From Medicago truncatula (lineage: Eukaryota > Streptophyta > Magnoliopsida > Fabales > Fabaceae): a stretch of DNA of 64,000 bases. The stretch is taken from the NCBI RefSeq assembly GCF_003473485.1, contig NC_053045.1, positions 60,306,494 through 60,370,493 on the forward strand, in the 5' to 3' direction. A model generated the notes under the pieces. That model searched no databases, was not told where the DNA came from, and saw only the letters and a program-made list of their open reading frames with translations. The position numbers and the translations under genes are program-made. Below, piece after piece: positions 47,214 to 58,252 of this stretch (within the stretch, counting starts at the first letter, position 1; each line of letters opens with the position of its first letter).

Positions 47214-49602
47214 TTATGTCTTTCTCTTCAATTTTCTCACAGCCTTTAAATCTATCACAATTACAGAGATGTTATCGCCGCTTCCTCTGTGGAGGGCGAG
47301 TTTAGATAGATACTCTGCGGCAGACTGAGATGCAAGATCAACTCCTCCTTCTCCTTTGTCAAGTACTGTTGCTCCGTTGTCACCATACTTCTTGTGCCAA
47401 AGAAGGATTCGCTTTCTTGCAATATCACATGCTTCTTCATTTGTCATTACATCCCATAAACCATCACTTGCTAAAATAAGGCACTCATCATTTTTCTCTC
47501 TTTGCACCATATTGACTTCTGGTTCTGGAATTATCCATGGTTTCAAGTATCTATCACCTGTTGAACAAGACAATAAGAAAAATTAATCTCAATTACTGAT
47601 ATGGAGTGATTTTATAACAGTTTTAACTCAAACAAGGACTAATTTATGTAGCAAAACAAGTTTATAATGTCCAAAGGCTGAAATCACATTCAAGGAAGTG
47701 TATTCAGCCATTTTCTGCATAAAGGAAACTTGCCATGATGCACTATAATATTTTTTTCTTAAAACTTCAAAGTCTAAAACAAAAATGCATTAATGACAGA
47801 GATGAAGATCTGTGATATGGAGTGATTTTAAAACAGTTTTTAACTCAAACAAGAACTAATTTATGCAACAAAAAGAATATATCCTATCCAAAGGCTGAAA
47901 TCACATTCAAGGAAGTATACCAAAGTCTTTTTCTGTTCCAAAGTCATGGGTCCTTGAGATACTGATTAAAAGAAACTGACCACGAATTACTATCAATAAA
48001 CTAACAATTGTTGGTAAAGTGTTCCTTTCTTTCTTAAAACTTAAAAAGCTAAAACAAATATGTGTTGGTGACATGCAGAGAATACTGTTTGTTCCTATGT
48101 CCTACTTCAGCAAAAAAAACATTTGATTTATATGATAAATAAACTTTGACCCCTTAATACCAAACGGAATACAGTAACATGCGAGCAAAGTAGTATAAAG
48201 TTAAAAGAAAACCAATCATGCAACAGATACATACCTATGGACCTTGACATGGCCAAGACACCAAGAACTCTGTATCCTTTCCAATGTATGACTCTTCCTC
48301 CTGCTGCTTCGATTCTTGCCCTCTCATCCTCTCGATTCGGCTGCAAAAGTGAAGTACAGTTTCTTGTATCAGCCAACTTCAGCGTCTGACATAAATTCAA
48401 AAATATTGTGAAATAACTATGAAATGCCTTACTTTGTGGTCAGAAGACAACGCAATGGCTTCTTTCCCACGATACAAGACAGCTCTCGAATCCCCACAAT
48501 TTGCAACAATTATGTGGGTTTGATTTAAAATGGCAACCACTGCAGTGGAGCCAGCAGTCTCAGGAGCAAGAGTTTCAATCTCATCATCTACTTTCTGAAA
48601 ACAATTGAACAATACTTTATTCCAATTTTCCTGCCAATTGTTTCTCCCATTTGTTTCATCCAAACTTGACTGTCGAGCTTCAATCTCCTCAATCAACGCT
48701 GAGTGTAGACGTTCTTGACAGTAATTAGCAACCTATCAGAAACAAAACACTCAGCGAAATAAATAAAAATTTCAATAATACAAATTGTATGATTTGATTA
48801 AGGCGCATACCTGAAAGCCTCCATGCCCATCATAGACACCAAAAAAATGGGCTTGTGGGTATTTTGTGTTTTCATTCAAATGGTCATCCATTAGCATCTG
48901 TGAAGGGACTTGAAAAAACTGAGGTTTGACAGCAATAGCATCTTCCATCTCCGGTCTATTTCCACAGATTGATGAGGAACCCCATAGAGGGCCACTACTC
49001 AATTCCAAACCATTCTGGTTGCTTGTTCTCAATGATTTGTTCTCCTTTGGCAACTGATCAAGAAGTATAGCAGATAGTTTTGGATCAGCCTCTTCTGACA
49101 CGCTTCGATTTTCTCTCTCAATATCCATTGCAATAGAAACCGTATTCTGCTCTGCCTTCAGTGCCGGAAGTACCTCGTTTATGCTAAACTTACCATGAAT
49201 CTCATCACCAACCGTGACGATTATTGGTGAATCTGCCACAGATTGAGAGCCTGAATTATGCAGGCACTGAAAATCCACAGCTAACATGATCTCATCATCC
49301 TTTATAGCCTGGTTATGACTTTCACTCAAGATCCAATTACTCTCACATTCAATCAACATTTCTGAGAGAACGGACGCACCAACTTGATTCTCCTTTACCT
49401 CCGCGGATACCGTGATCTGATGTTGCAAACTAACATCAGCATGGTTTTCATTACCAACTGTAGGATTTAATATCAAAGCTGCAGCTGTATTTGCCATAAG
49501 CTTCAACCCGGTTATCTCCATATGAGTTGTAACTGCAGCATCCTTTTGAATCAAATTTCCAAGTGTAAATGGCACTGCAACACTTGAAGATATTTCTTCC
49601 AT
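47214..49602 (-). CDS. Clade A protein phosphatase 2C (HAB1 type), 4 exons
   Basis: Exons on the minus strand are 49602-48811, 48732-48433, 48340-48235 and 47557-47214, giving 513 residues, close to the 511 of Arabidopsis HAB1. A long variable N-terminus is followed by the PP2C domain: [18 protein letters not shown] (metal-binding Asp and Gly), [27 protein letters not shown] and [14 protein letters not shown]. The tryptophan of VIHWKGYRV matches the HAB1 'lock' residue that senses ABA-bound receptors. The family dephosphorylates SnRK2 kinases and is inhibited by PYR/PYL receptors with ABA. A 5' UTR intron is likely (donor at about 50252, CTCAG then GTTAGT). Intron 3 contains a 216-bp tandem duplication. 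All catalytic motifs are intact. Confidence 0.96.
47598..48080. repeat. Two-copy tandem duplication, 216-bp unit, in PP2C intron 3
   Basis: The unit starts GATATGGAGTGATTTTA at 47598 and 47814 and shares GGCTGAAATCACATTCAAGG and a TTTCTTAAAACTT segment. The copies differ by substitutions and small indels. Confidence 0.85.
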
Positions 49603-51869
49603 TGGTTTACTTTGCCTTTTAGCAATAACCTAAGTCTCTAGTACCCTATAAGCTTCTAGCCTTTAACCACTTTTTTCTCCCTTTTTCCTTAAGCCTTTTT
49701 TTCTATGATATATGGTTACAATCAGCATCAAAACATCAAGAATTCTCCTACGGCAAGAAATTTAGAGGGTTTAGAAATCAACCTCTTAAAAGTCAAATAA
49801 GTGTAACAAAAGTCAATTATAATACTATTTATTCCTCTTTGGACATCAAAATCAAAATTATGAAAAACCTACAATACAAGATCATTTAGAAATCATCCTA
49901 AAGACATAATTGATACATCAAAACCTTCTAGCAGATAAATCAGGCAATATATTATTCATTATTCAAGAAACCAATTATATAAAAATTCACAAAAAACAAG
50001 GAAATGATACAAAAAAAAGAGAAGAACGGTTCCCTAGATCTGAGACAAGTCACACCGGCCATGAAATTTCCTATACTTGATTTGACCAAATTGTTCTTTT
50101 CATATCAACATGATGAATAAAACTTTAAGGCAAATAATATTATGATTTCAACTAGTACCTTCTTTGTCAAGATTTGTTATCTAAGTGTACTTTGAATTTG
50201 ATTAATTAATCTCTAATAAAGAGTGAAAGGAAACAAAATCAATAGGACTAACCTGAGTTGATTATTATTATTATCTTCAAAGGATGAAAAAAAAACAGTG
50301 CAGGTGAATGAAGGAGGAACAGAAACCTCAACAAAGAAACTAGATATGAAGTTTGTGTTCTTATTTATTCATGATTATTTCCTTCAAGAATTGTTTATTT
50401 TTAGCAATAAAATATATAGAAAGATTCAGCTTTTCAAAAATAAATAAATTAATACGCAACAGATGACTTTGTTTATGTATTTATTTTATAATTTCTAATT
50501 TTTTTATTTAGATTTAATAGATATGCACCACCATGTAAAAAGGTTTTACATGGTCATCAAATTATATCTTGGTATTGTCTTTACTTTCTTATATTATTTT
50601 CTAAAATATCTTCATAATTTTCTATGTGATTAAATTTGACCAGTTGCATGTATAGATTTTTTATTTTTTTTTACATTTACTATTCATATTAATTAGTCTT
50701 ATCCAAGATTATCAAACATTAAATTTGATTTTTTTTTTTTTTTTTTATAAAAATTTGAATAAAATTATTCATGTTATGGTAGTCTAACCTTTCTGTTAAA
50801 TGCATCTTTGTTAGTTAAATTAAACTCATTTTATTTGCAAACAAAAAGAAAAAGTAAATGTATTACTCTCAGCCAGGCATAGATGATGTAAGAATTTGAC
50901 ACCTAGCCTTTTCTTTTTATTGAAAATAATATTTAATTGTAGGGTTGAGTTTAGTTACATCGTTTCCTAAGAAACTCTTTTATACAAAGATTAAGACGTG
51001 TAAGTCATTCTAATCTCACTCTCTCTCATCCATTATGGACTTTAGTATCTTTTGCAATGTGCTCTTTCTTATCTTAGTATACCACCTTCAGCCAAAAACA
51101 AAAATATCTTAGTATACCACCTCCTTTTTTCACACGGTAGTTTTCTTGTCTTTCTAATTGTATTAATTATTTATTTATTGAAATATTTATAATTCTTATA
51201 TCATATAAACATTAAAACCTTAAAATTCTTAATTACTGAACTAAATAAGTTTAGCAAGAATCAATCACATGCAAATAGGAAAGAGAGCATAAATCTTCAT
51301 CAAACATCAACATTTAAGCACATTTTATACAAGTTTTAATAGAGATTCTATGTTACTGAGTTTCATACTCACTATGGTTGGGACAAAAGTAACTCATCAG
51401 ACGTTCAACGTTTTGAGTCGAAACGGATCAATCAGAGTCTTAATTTTTTTGATTACGTTTGTAATTCAATGTTTTTTTTTGTTGTAGAATTCATTTAAAG
51501 ATTGTAAAACTAAATTCTTTTTAAGTTTCACTAAAGATTTCAAGTTAAATTTTTATTTCTTTTGCACCCATTAAAGTCATTTCTTTGAAATTTAATAACA
51601 TAAGTTTGGACATTACATTTTGATTTACTACAAACATTAATATTATGAAAAGAAATAAATTAGCTTCTCAGCACAAAAATAAATCTGAACAAATAACATA
51701 GTTGTTTAATTAATTTAGTATTGTTATTATTTTTATTATTTCATAATTTATATAATCAAATCTTATAAGTACAGATTAAGGATGTGTGTTATTAAAAGAT
51801 CAAGCTCCCAACGTTGCATATTTTTATATGATTTTCTAATAGGAAAAATCAACAACAGAATTTATTTTA
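49603..51869. other. PP2C leader, leader intron and promoter region
   Basis: The likely leader intron runs from about 50252 down to just before the start codon. Upstream sequence is AT-rich with long T runs near 50734. A micro-insertion is at 51070-51122. No other gene was recognised. Confidence 0.5.
51070..51122 (+). repeat. A-rich micro-insertion with 18-bp target duplication
   Basis: TATCTTAGTATACCACCT at 51070-51087 and 51105-51122 flanks TCAGCCAAAAACAAAAA. The repeats are identical. Confidence 0.85.
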
Positions 51870-51926
51870 TTGAGTGTCCAATCTGAAAAGGCAAACATGG
51901 AAATGTAAAAGGCCAGTACGAGGAAG

Positions 51927-51936
51927 ACACGTGGGT
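51927..51936. promoter_or_regulatory. G-box/ABRE-like ACACGTGGGT
   Basis: An ACGTGG core lies about 1.7 kb upstream of the PP2C leader exon. Clade A PP2C genes are usually ABA-induced through ABREs, so it is a candidate, but it is distant. Confidence 0.3.
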
Positions 51937-52842
51937 ACAAAAATCAAGAAGAGGGTCCAAGGGAGATGTACTAAAGTAACAGAATATAGCATAGAAATGG
52001 GAAATGGGAAATGGAACATAACAATTGTTGCTGTATATAGAAATTGTGTAACAAAGATGCATGAACTGATCATAATCATGAATTCAATTCAATTGATACA
52101 GACACACGAAAACAAAAGCCGTGACAGTTGACGCGTACAACATGAGGATGCTTGCACTTTTTAATATTTTACTAAAAAAAAATAGTATTCGGTTCAAATG
52201 ATCTTCTATGTATTTAGAATATTGATGGTTGTTCGATTGAAATTCAAGTTTCGTATTTTAAATTTAAAAATAAAGATATGCTGTCTTATTGTTCGGTCTG
52301 TACTTTTTTTTTTCCAAATATATAAATGTGTGATTTTAATGATCATAGATAATTCAATTTTGAGGTTTATAAAATGTATTTTGCATATAATGCTCGTTGA
52401 GATTTAATAAAAAGACTTCTATCTTTGCTGTTAACAATTTATCTTCATTTGACAAATTAACAATTAATCTTTGTTCGTAAAGAATATACTCTATTTTCGT
52501 CTTTAATTATAAGATCTTTTATAAAAACTTTGTTGTCTTTAAATTATGTTTTTTTTAAATATACTTTTTATTAATACTTTTAATCTGTTTTAAAATATAA
52601 AAATTTAACATTAAGTATATTCTCGAAGGTAACTTAACAATAACATACATTTCTAATAAATTTATTATTTCAACAACTTTTTTAAGATATTCGTGATTTT
52701 GTTTAAAAGTTTGTTTAACATGGGGTAGAGGGAGAATAAAAATGGATAATTCCATGTTTGATTTACATGTAATTGAGTAATGTGTAATCTCTCACTATTA
52801 CAAATGACATAAAAATACATTATCTTAATTTTATTTTTTTAA

Positions 52843-53018
52843 AAAATGATATTTGTACAACCATTTTTTTAAACAAATTTTTATAACAACTTTCATTTTC
52901 ATACTCACAATATGTTTTTACTTTCTCTGTATTGTTTTGGTTTTTGTATCAATACCTCATTTTCTTTGTAAATTATGGTTATTCAATTAGTTGTTGAAAT
53001 GATTGTTCAAATAATACA
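52843..53018. mobile_element. Small MITE related to the one at 34506
   Basis: ATGATATTTGTACAA at the left and TTGTTCAAATAATA at the right, with CATACTCACA and TACTTTCTCT in the core, as in the copy at 34506-34688. Confidence 0.6.
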
Positions 53019-53052
53019 ACTCTTTGTTTATAGAATTCACTCTTATTTTTAA

Positions 53053-53270
53053 GGGTTAATTAAGTTTTTAGTCCTATAAATATTCACAGTTTTATTTTTA
53101 GTCCTTACAAAATAAAATCACACTTTTTAGTCTCATTTTTTAGTTTTATCAACACTTTTGATCTCTAAAATGCTTAAGAAAAATATCACAGAGACTAAAA
53201 AGTGCAATTTTATTTTGTATGGACTAAAAACAAAACTATGAATATTTATAGGCTAAAAATTTAATTAATT
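53053..53270. mobile_element. Palindromic MITE, about 218 bp
   Basis: The ends GGTTAATTAAGTTTTTAGTC and the complement of GGCTAAAAATTTAATTAATT extend inward for about 85 bp (AAATAAAATCACACTTTTTA on the left, its complement on the right). It belongs with the larger element at 53985. Confidence 0.65.
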
Positions 53271-53699
53271 TTTTTTTTTTTATGTAAATCAGGTATGAGG
53301 AATCATTCTCTATATTTTGCATATAGTTTTGTGCCGAAAGCCATGAGATGAGAGAGAAGAGCTTGAACATCCCTTCTCTTTGTCTCCACGTGTTCTCCAT
53401 CATGCGTGCTGACCAACCGACCATATCATATTGCATCTTTCTCTTTCTCTTTCTCTCTCTACCAGTATGTATGTATGTCCTCTTCTCTACGTATTTTAGA
53501 AGGTTGAGAATACAAGTTAATATTACAAAAGTATTGCTTAGTAGTCTTATCATTTCATTATTAATACGTTGGTATCTCTTAAACTTTGATTACATGACAC
53601 ATTGACTCTAAAATTTTCTTTTTCTTAAATATTAAACTAGAAAGAAAAAAAAACTAGCATAGGACACATGACAACGTACGTATTCTTAAATGATTGGAC

Positions 53700-53984
53700 G
53701 GGAAAACAAAAAGATGAACACATGGCACCCAATACCTTTTTCTATTTTAAGAGAAAGAAATGATATTAGTACAACCACTTTATGATAATTTTTTGACAAC
53801 TTTCTCTCACATACTCACATTATACTCTTATTCTCTCTCACATTATCACTACTTTTTAAGAGATTAACACAATTACAAAGTTTAATGATTTTTAAAGCTA
53901 TAAATATAAATTAGATGATTCATAATGATCATCAAAAAGTCGATCAATCCTTCCTTAAAAAAAAAAAATCGATCAAATAATTTT
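53700..53984. repeat. Segmental duplicate, copy 1
   Basis: AAAGATGAACACATGGCACC through TTTAAAGCTATAAATATAAA to GATCAAATAATTTT recurs at 54903-54925 plus 55432-55578. Copy 1 carries an extra 100-bp MITE piece (53758-53862) and copy 2 carries the hAT element at 54926. Confidence 0.8.
53940..53976 (+). repeat. Poly(A) micro-insertion inside the segmental duplicate, copy 1
   Basis: TCGATCAA at 53940-53947 and 53969-53976 flanks TCCTTCCTT plus an A run. The same insert is in copy 2 at 55531-55571, so insertion predates the duplication. Confidence 0.75.
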
Positions 53985-54886
53985 GGGTTAATTAAGTTTT
54001 TGGTTCCTATAAATATCTACAGTTTTGTTTTTAGTCCCTATAAAAATAAATCACACTTTTTAGTCCTTATAAAATTTTCCGTTAATGTTTTTAGTCCCTG
54101 TTAAATTAAAATTTGTTTAATTATGCTTAAAATTTTAAATTTTTTAATGATTTTTTACATACTTGTTTAAAACATTATAAAAGGTTCCGCAACAATAAAT
54201 TAGCTCAAAATTTTATTTTTAGGTCCAAATTTTCGTTAATTTTATCTTGAATTTTTGGCGTTTTAAACAAATTATATTTAATTCATTACATGTTAAAAAA
54301 TTCTAATTTTTTATAAAAAAGATTATTATAATGTTCTTAACATGTCTGTTAAAAATTATTTAAAAATATAAAAGTTTAAGTATAATTAAAAAAATTTCAA
54401 TTTAATAGGGACCAACACATACTTTTAATCCTTGTAAAATTAAAATTTGCTTAATTGTGCTTAAACTTTTAAATTTGTAACATATTTTTCACATACTTAC
54501 TTAGAATATTATACAAAGTTCATCCGCAAAAAAGTAACTTAAATTTTTATTTTAATTTTAAGGGATAGCTTAAAATTTTATTATTAGGCCCAATTCTCAT
54601 TAATATAATCTTGAAAATTTTGCTTTTAGAAAAATTCATATTTAATTCATTACATGTTAAAAAACTTAAAAAAATTTATAAAAGAGTGTCTTAGGATGTT
54701 ATGAACTTTGTATGTAAAAAATCTTTCAAAAATTTAGAAGTTTAAGCATAATTAAACAAATTTTAATTTAACAGGGACTAAAAACACTAACAAAAAATTT
54801 TATAGGGACTAAAAAATGTGATTTATTTTTATAGGGACTATAAACAAAATTGCAGATATTTATAGGACTAAAAACTTAATTAACCC
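53985..54886. mobile_element. Long-TIR MULE-like element, 902 bp
   Basis: The ends GGGTTAATTAAGTTTTTGGT and the complement of TAAAAACTTAATTAACCC extend inward for about 120 bp with repeated TAGTCCCTATAAAA-type motifs. The core also folds on itself (TTGTTTAATTATGCTTAAA and its complement). No target duplication could be defined and no transposase is present. Confidence 0.65.
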
Positions 54887-54925
54887 TATAAATATAAATC
54901 AAAAAGATGAACACATGGCACCCAA

Positions 54926-55431
54926 TAGGGTTGGGAATAGGCCAGGCCGGCCTACAGGGGCATATGGCCTGGCCTGTTTAAGCCTGGTTTGGTCTGGCCT
55001 GTTTATTAAAAAGGCTAGGCTTAGACTTTTTGAAAAGCCTATTTAAGCAAATAGGTCAGGCTTAGGCTATCAAAAAAGCCTATGAAGCCTAATAGGCCGG
55101 CATGTTTATGCATGTTAGGCTTCATAGTGGACTTTTTAAATAGGCTTTAAATCTTTATAGTGAAATAGGCTTTTAAGGCCTTATAGTAGTGATAGACAAG
55201 TCTTAGATTGAAATAGGCTTTGAGGCCTATTGAGCCTATTTAAAAATAGATAAAATGAAATGTTTAGTGACTTTAATAGTAAGTAGGCCTGTAAATAGGC
55301 TTTCAGGCCAGACCAGGCGAAAAAAATAGGCCTATGAAAGGCTATAGGCCAGGCTCAGGCCTGCAAATTTTTTCGTAGACTAGACTCAGACCTATCAAAG
55401 TCTGGCCTGACCTGGCCTATTCCCAACCCTA
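54926..55431. mobile_element. Non-autonomous hAT-type element, 506 bp, 8-bp target duplication
   Basis: The ends TAGGGTTGGGAATAGGCCAG and its complement are flanked by GCACCCAA at 54918-54925 and 55432-55439. The interior is made of many AATAGGC/GCCTATT and AGGCCTG units. There is no coding capacity. It interrupts copy 2 of the segmental duplicate. Confidence 0.9.
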
Positions 55432-55530
55432 GCACCCAATACCTTTTCTATTTTAAGAGATTAGCACAATTACGAAGTTTAATGATTTTTAAAGCTATAA
55501 ATATAAATTAGATGATTCATAATGATCATC

Positions 55531-55571
55531 AAAAAGTCGATCAATTCTTCCTTAAAAAAAAAGTCGATCAA
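55531..55571 (+). repeat. Poly(A) micro-insertion inside the segmental duplicate, copy 2
   Basis: AAAAAGTCGATCAA at 55531-55544 and 55558-55571 flanks TTCTTCCTTAAAA. Here the 14-bp target repeats are better preserved than in copy 1. Confidence 0.8.
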
Positions 55572-55642
55572 ATAATTTTTAATAATAAATGAGACTTAAG
55601 TGAAACCTAAAGTAAAGTTGAAGATACAAGATATATTATGTA

Positions 55643-55926
55643 CTCCCTCCGTCCTTTAATGTAGGTACCTATTGTCTTTTTCACATTTTTTAAGAAATGT
55701 TGTCAGTATAATTAATGTGTCTGTTTTATATGTTAATATTATCAAATTGTCCTTTGTTTATATGTGTATTAAATTTGACTTTTCATATTTCAAGACAAGT
55801 TAGTAGTATTAATTAGGGGTATGTTTAAGAAAAATAATAATAAATGCATCTAGTAATTTGAAAATGTGTTTACATTTAAGGACAAAAACAAAGTTAAATG
55901 GGAGCTTAGATACAGGGAGGAGGGAG
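55643..55926. mobile_element. TA-flanked MITE, 284 bp
   Basis: CTCCCTCCGTCCTTTAATGT at the left and GGGAGGAGGGAG at the right, flanked by TA at 55641-55642 and 55927-55928. Confidence 0.65.
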
Positions 55927-55928
55927 TA

Positions 55929-58252
55929 GAATATGAGATCATTTTGCTTGTAAAATCTAATATAAAAAATTAATTTTTTTATTGATAGGACTAAAACAAA
56001 GACTTTAGTAGTACCCATTAATCGATCCTAGATTATCAAGATTTCCATCATTAGATGGAGATTGGTTGCAAATATTATAAACTAGTGATTTGGCTTTAAA
56101 ATACAACTTATAAGTAAAATATTAATCGTTCAAATTTCATCCAAGTCAAGATCTGACTTGCATGAATTATGAAGTCAATAACTGCAAATAATTTATTAGT
56201 AAAGAGGCTTGTTGTGACTAAGAAAGAATGTATTTTCTCTCATTGGTTGGACGGAAAAATCGAATTGGTGACACCCCAAAACCTTTTAATATAAGTAAAC
56301 AGATAGATTAGATGAACTATTCTTACATTAAAATTTTAGCAAAGATAATTTTATATGCTTTGGAATGCCTTCTTGATTCACTAACGTAAATCGCAAAAGT
56401 TTTGGTACCGATAAAAAAATACTCAGTAGGAAAATTCTATTTTTAAAAATAGAGATCAATAGACATGCATTATAGGTATAAATCATGTTTAAACTTTACA
56501 CTGATATTTTTAACGAGAATTCATTATTTTGCAATTTATATCATTAATTTTAAGATTCCATTATAAAAACTTTTTTCCGGTGGATCATTTATAAAACTAA
56601 TGTCAGAACAATATATTTTTATTAGATGTATGTTTAAACTTTGAAGTTGGTTTACATTAACACTGCATCCCCTTTAAACTCTTAAAACTATTACTTTTAA
56701 AATACAAGTCGCAATTTTACAATGTGCCACTATTCACATATCTTATTTTGACAATATTTTTTTTATCTAATATATAAATACAAATGTTAGCATATAAGAT
56801 GGTTGATTTGATTCGATGAATATTTTCAAAATATCAAATTTTTATATTTTTTTATTACATGTAGATATTAATGGTCAATTATAATTTTTTATTACAGGTA
56901 GATATTAATGGTCAAAGTTGGGTATTGACATGTGTGTAGAGGTAGACTGCGACATGTATTTTGAAATGGAGGGAATAACATTTGTAGAAATAGACAACCA
57001 TTTACATTTTTATTCTGTACATAAAAACTTAAGTTTCATCGATTGTCAGGTAAGTTTTATATTACCTTTAATTAATAAGTTTAATAACTTCACACTTATT
57101 ATAAAGGTAATAATGTAACATACATGCACACAATAAGAACTATAAATTGGCATCAAGTCCCAATATATAGGAAAATCCTGGGTCCGGAACATAAAATATG
57201 CAGCTACGCACAGAAAATCGTGCTAAAGGAGGAAGCTACTCCATGTGAGCACATGCTATTAGTTATCTATGGATAATAGCAGAATTTAAATTTAAACAGA
57301 AAAATGGAAATCAGGAAAGCTTATTATGGAAGAAATATTTGGAGTACTTGCATCAATAAGAACCTCTGTTAAGTTAAAATCAACTAGAAGGACAAGGACA
57401 TTAACAATTATCTCAATGCCTAAGAACTTCTATGCAAATAGATTATTACAAAATCAAGTAAAATGTGTTGTGTACATTTTCTTCCAAGATATTAATAAAA
57501 AATAAAATAAAAAGAGCTAGAGTAAGGATAGATACCCAGATTCTGCTTCAACAACAACTACAACAACCAAGTATTATTGCACTAAATGAGGTCGGCTACA
57601 TAAATCAAACGACGCCATAGTGTTCTAAAGTAACAAAGGCAAGCGACAATGGATTATCTGATGAAACACAAGTAATAATCAGTTCACAACACTCACATCA
57701 GTCGTTAAAATTTTCCAACCTCTTTGAATAATGTGGATAACACCATGATGAAGCAACTGCAGCAAACCACTTGCACCACATCACATTGAGGTATGCATCT
57801 GCAAAATGCAAAATCCAAAAGAAAACCAAAGGAAGAGGGGGTAGGAAGGAGATCAACAAAAAGTAGCAAACTTAATGTCATTCCGGCAAACAAAAAAGCT
57901 GATTTTATTATAAAACTTAAATGTATGTACATGAGGCCTTGTTCTCTGATTTGTAAGAGCTACAACCAGAGTAATGTTTTCTAACATATAATCACTAGGA
58001 ATACTAACTTCTACCTTGAACAAAAAGATCTTTACAGTGGAAGTCACAAACTTGAACACGAGCAAAATCTGAACAGCTGAAAAGGTCACTCGAAAACAAC
58101 ACTTGGAGAGAATAATTTACCAAAGAATCTATATAACCTAATTGCAGACAGAATTAGCCATAAAACCACCCTATGTAACTGGTTATTTCTTCAGAGTACT
58201 TTGTTTCCTTTGTTATTGGTATAATAATGAACTCTGTACAAAGAAAGCAGCT
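55929..58252. other. Intergenic region upstream of the 3' end of the right-edge gene
   Basis: AT-rich. A dispersed repeat with AACAACAACTACAACAACCA and GAGGTCGGCTACATAAATCA lies at about 57550-57605; this motif pair is widespread in plant genomes near retroelement ends. Open frames at 56918 and 57705-58089 show no family features. The 3' UTR of the gene ending at 58253 should extend into the last few hundred bases. Confidence 0.45.
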
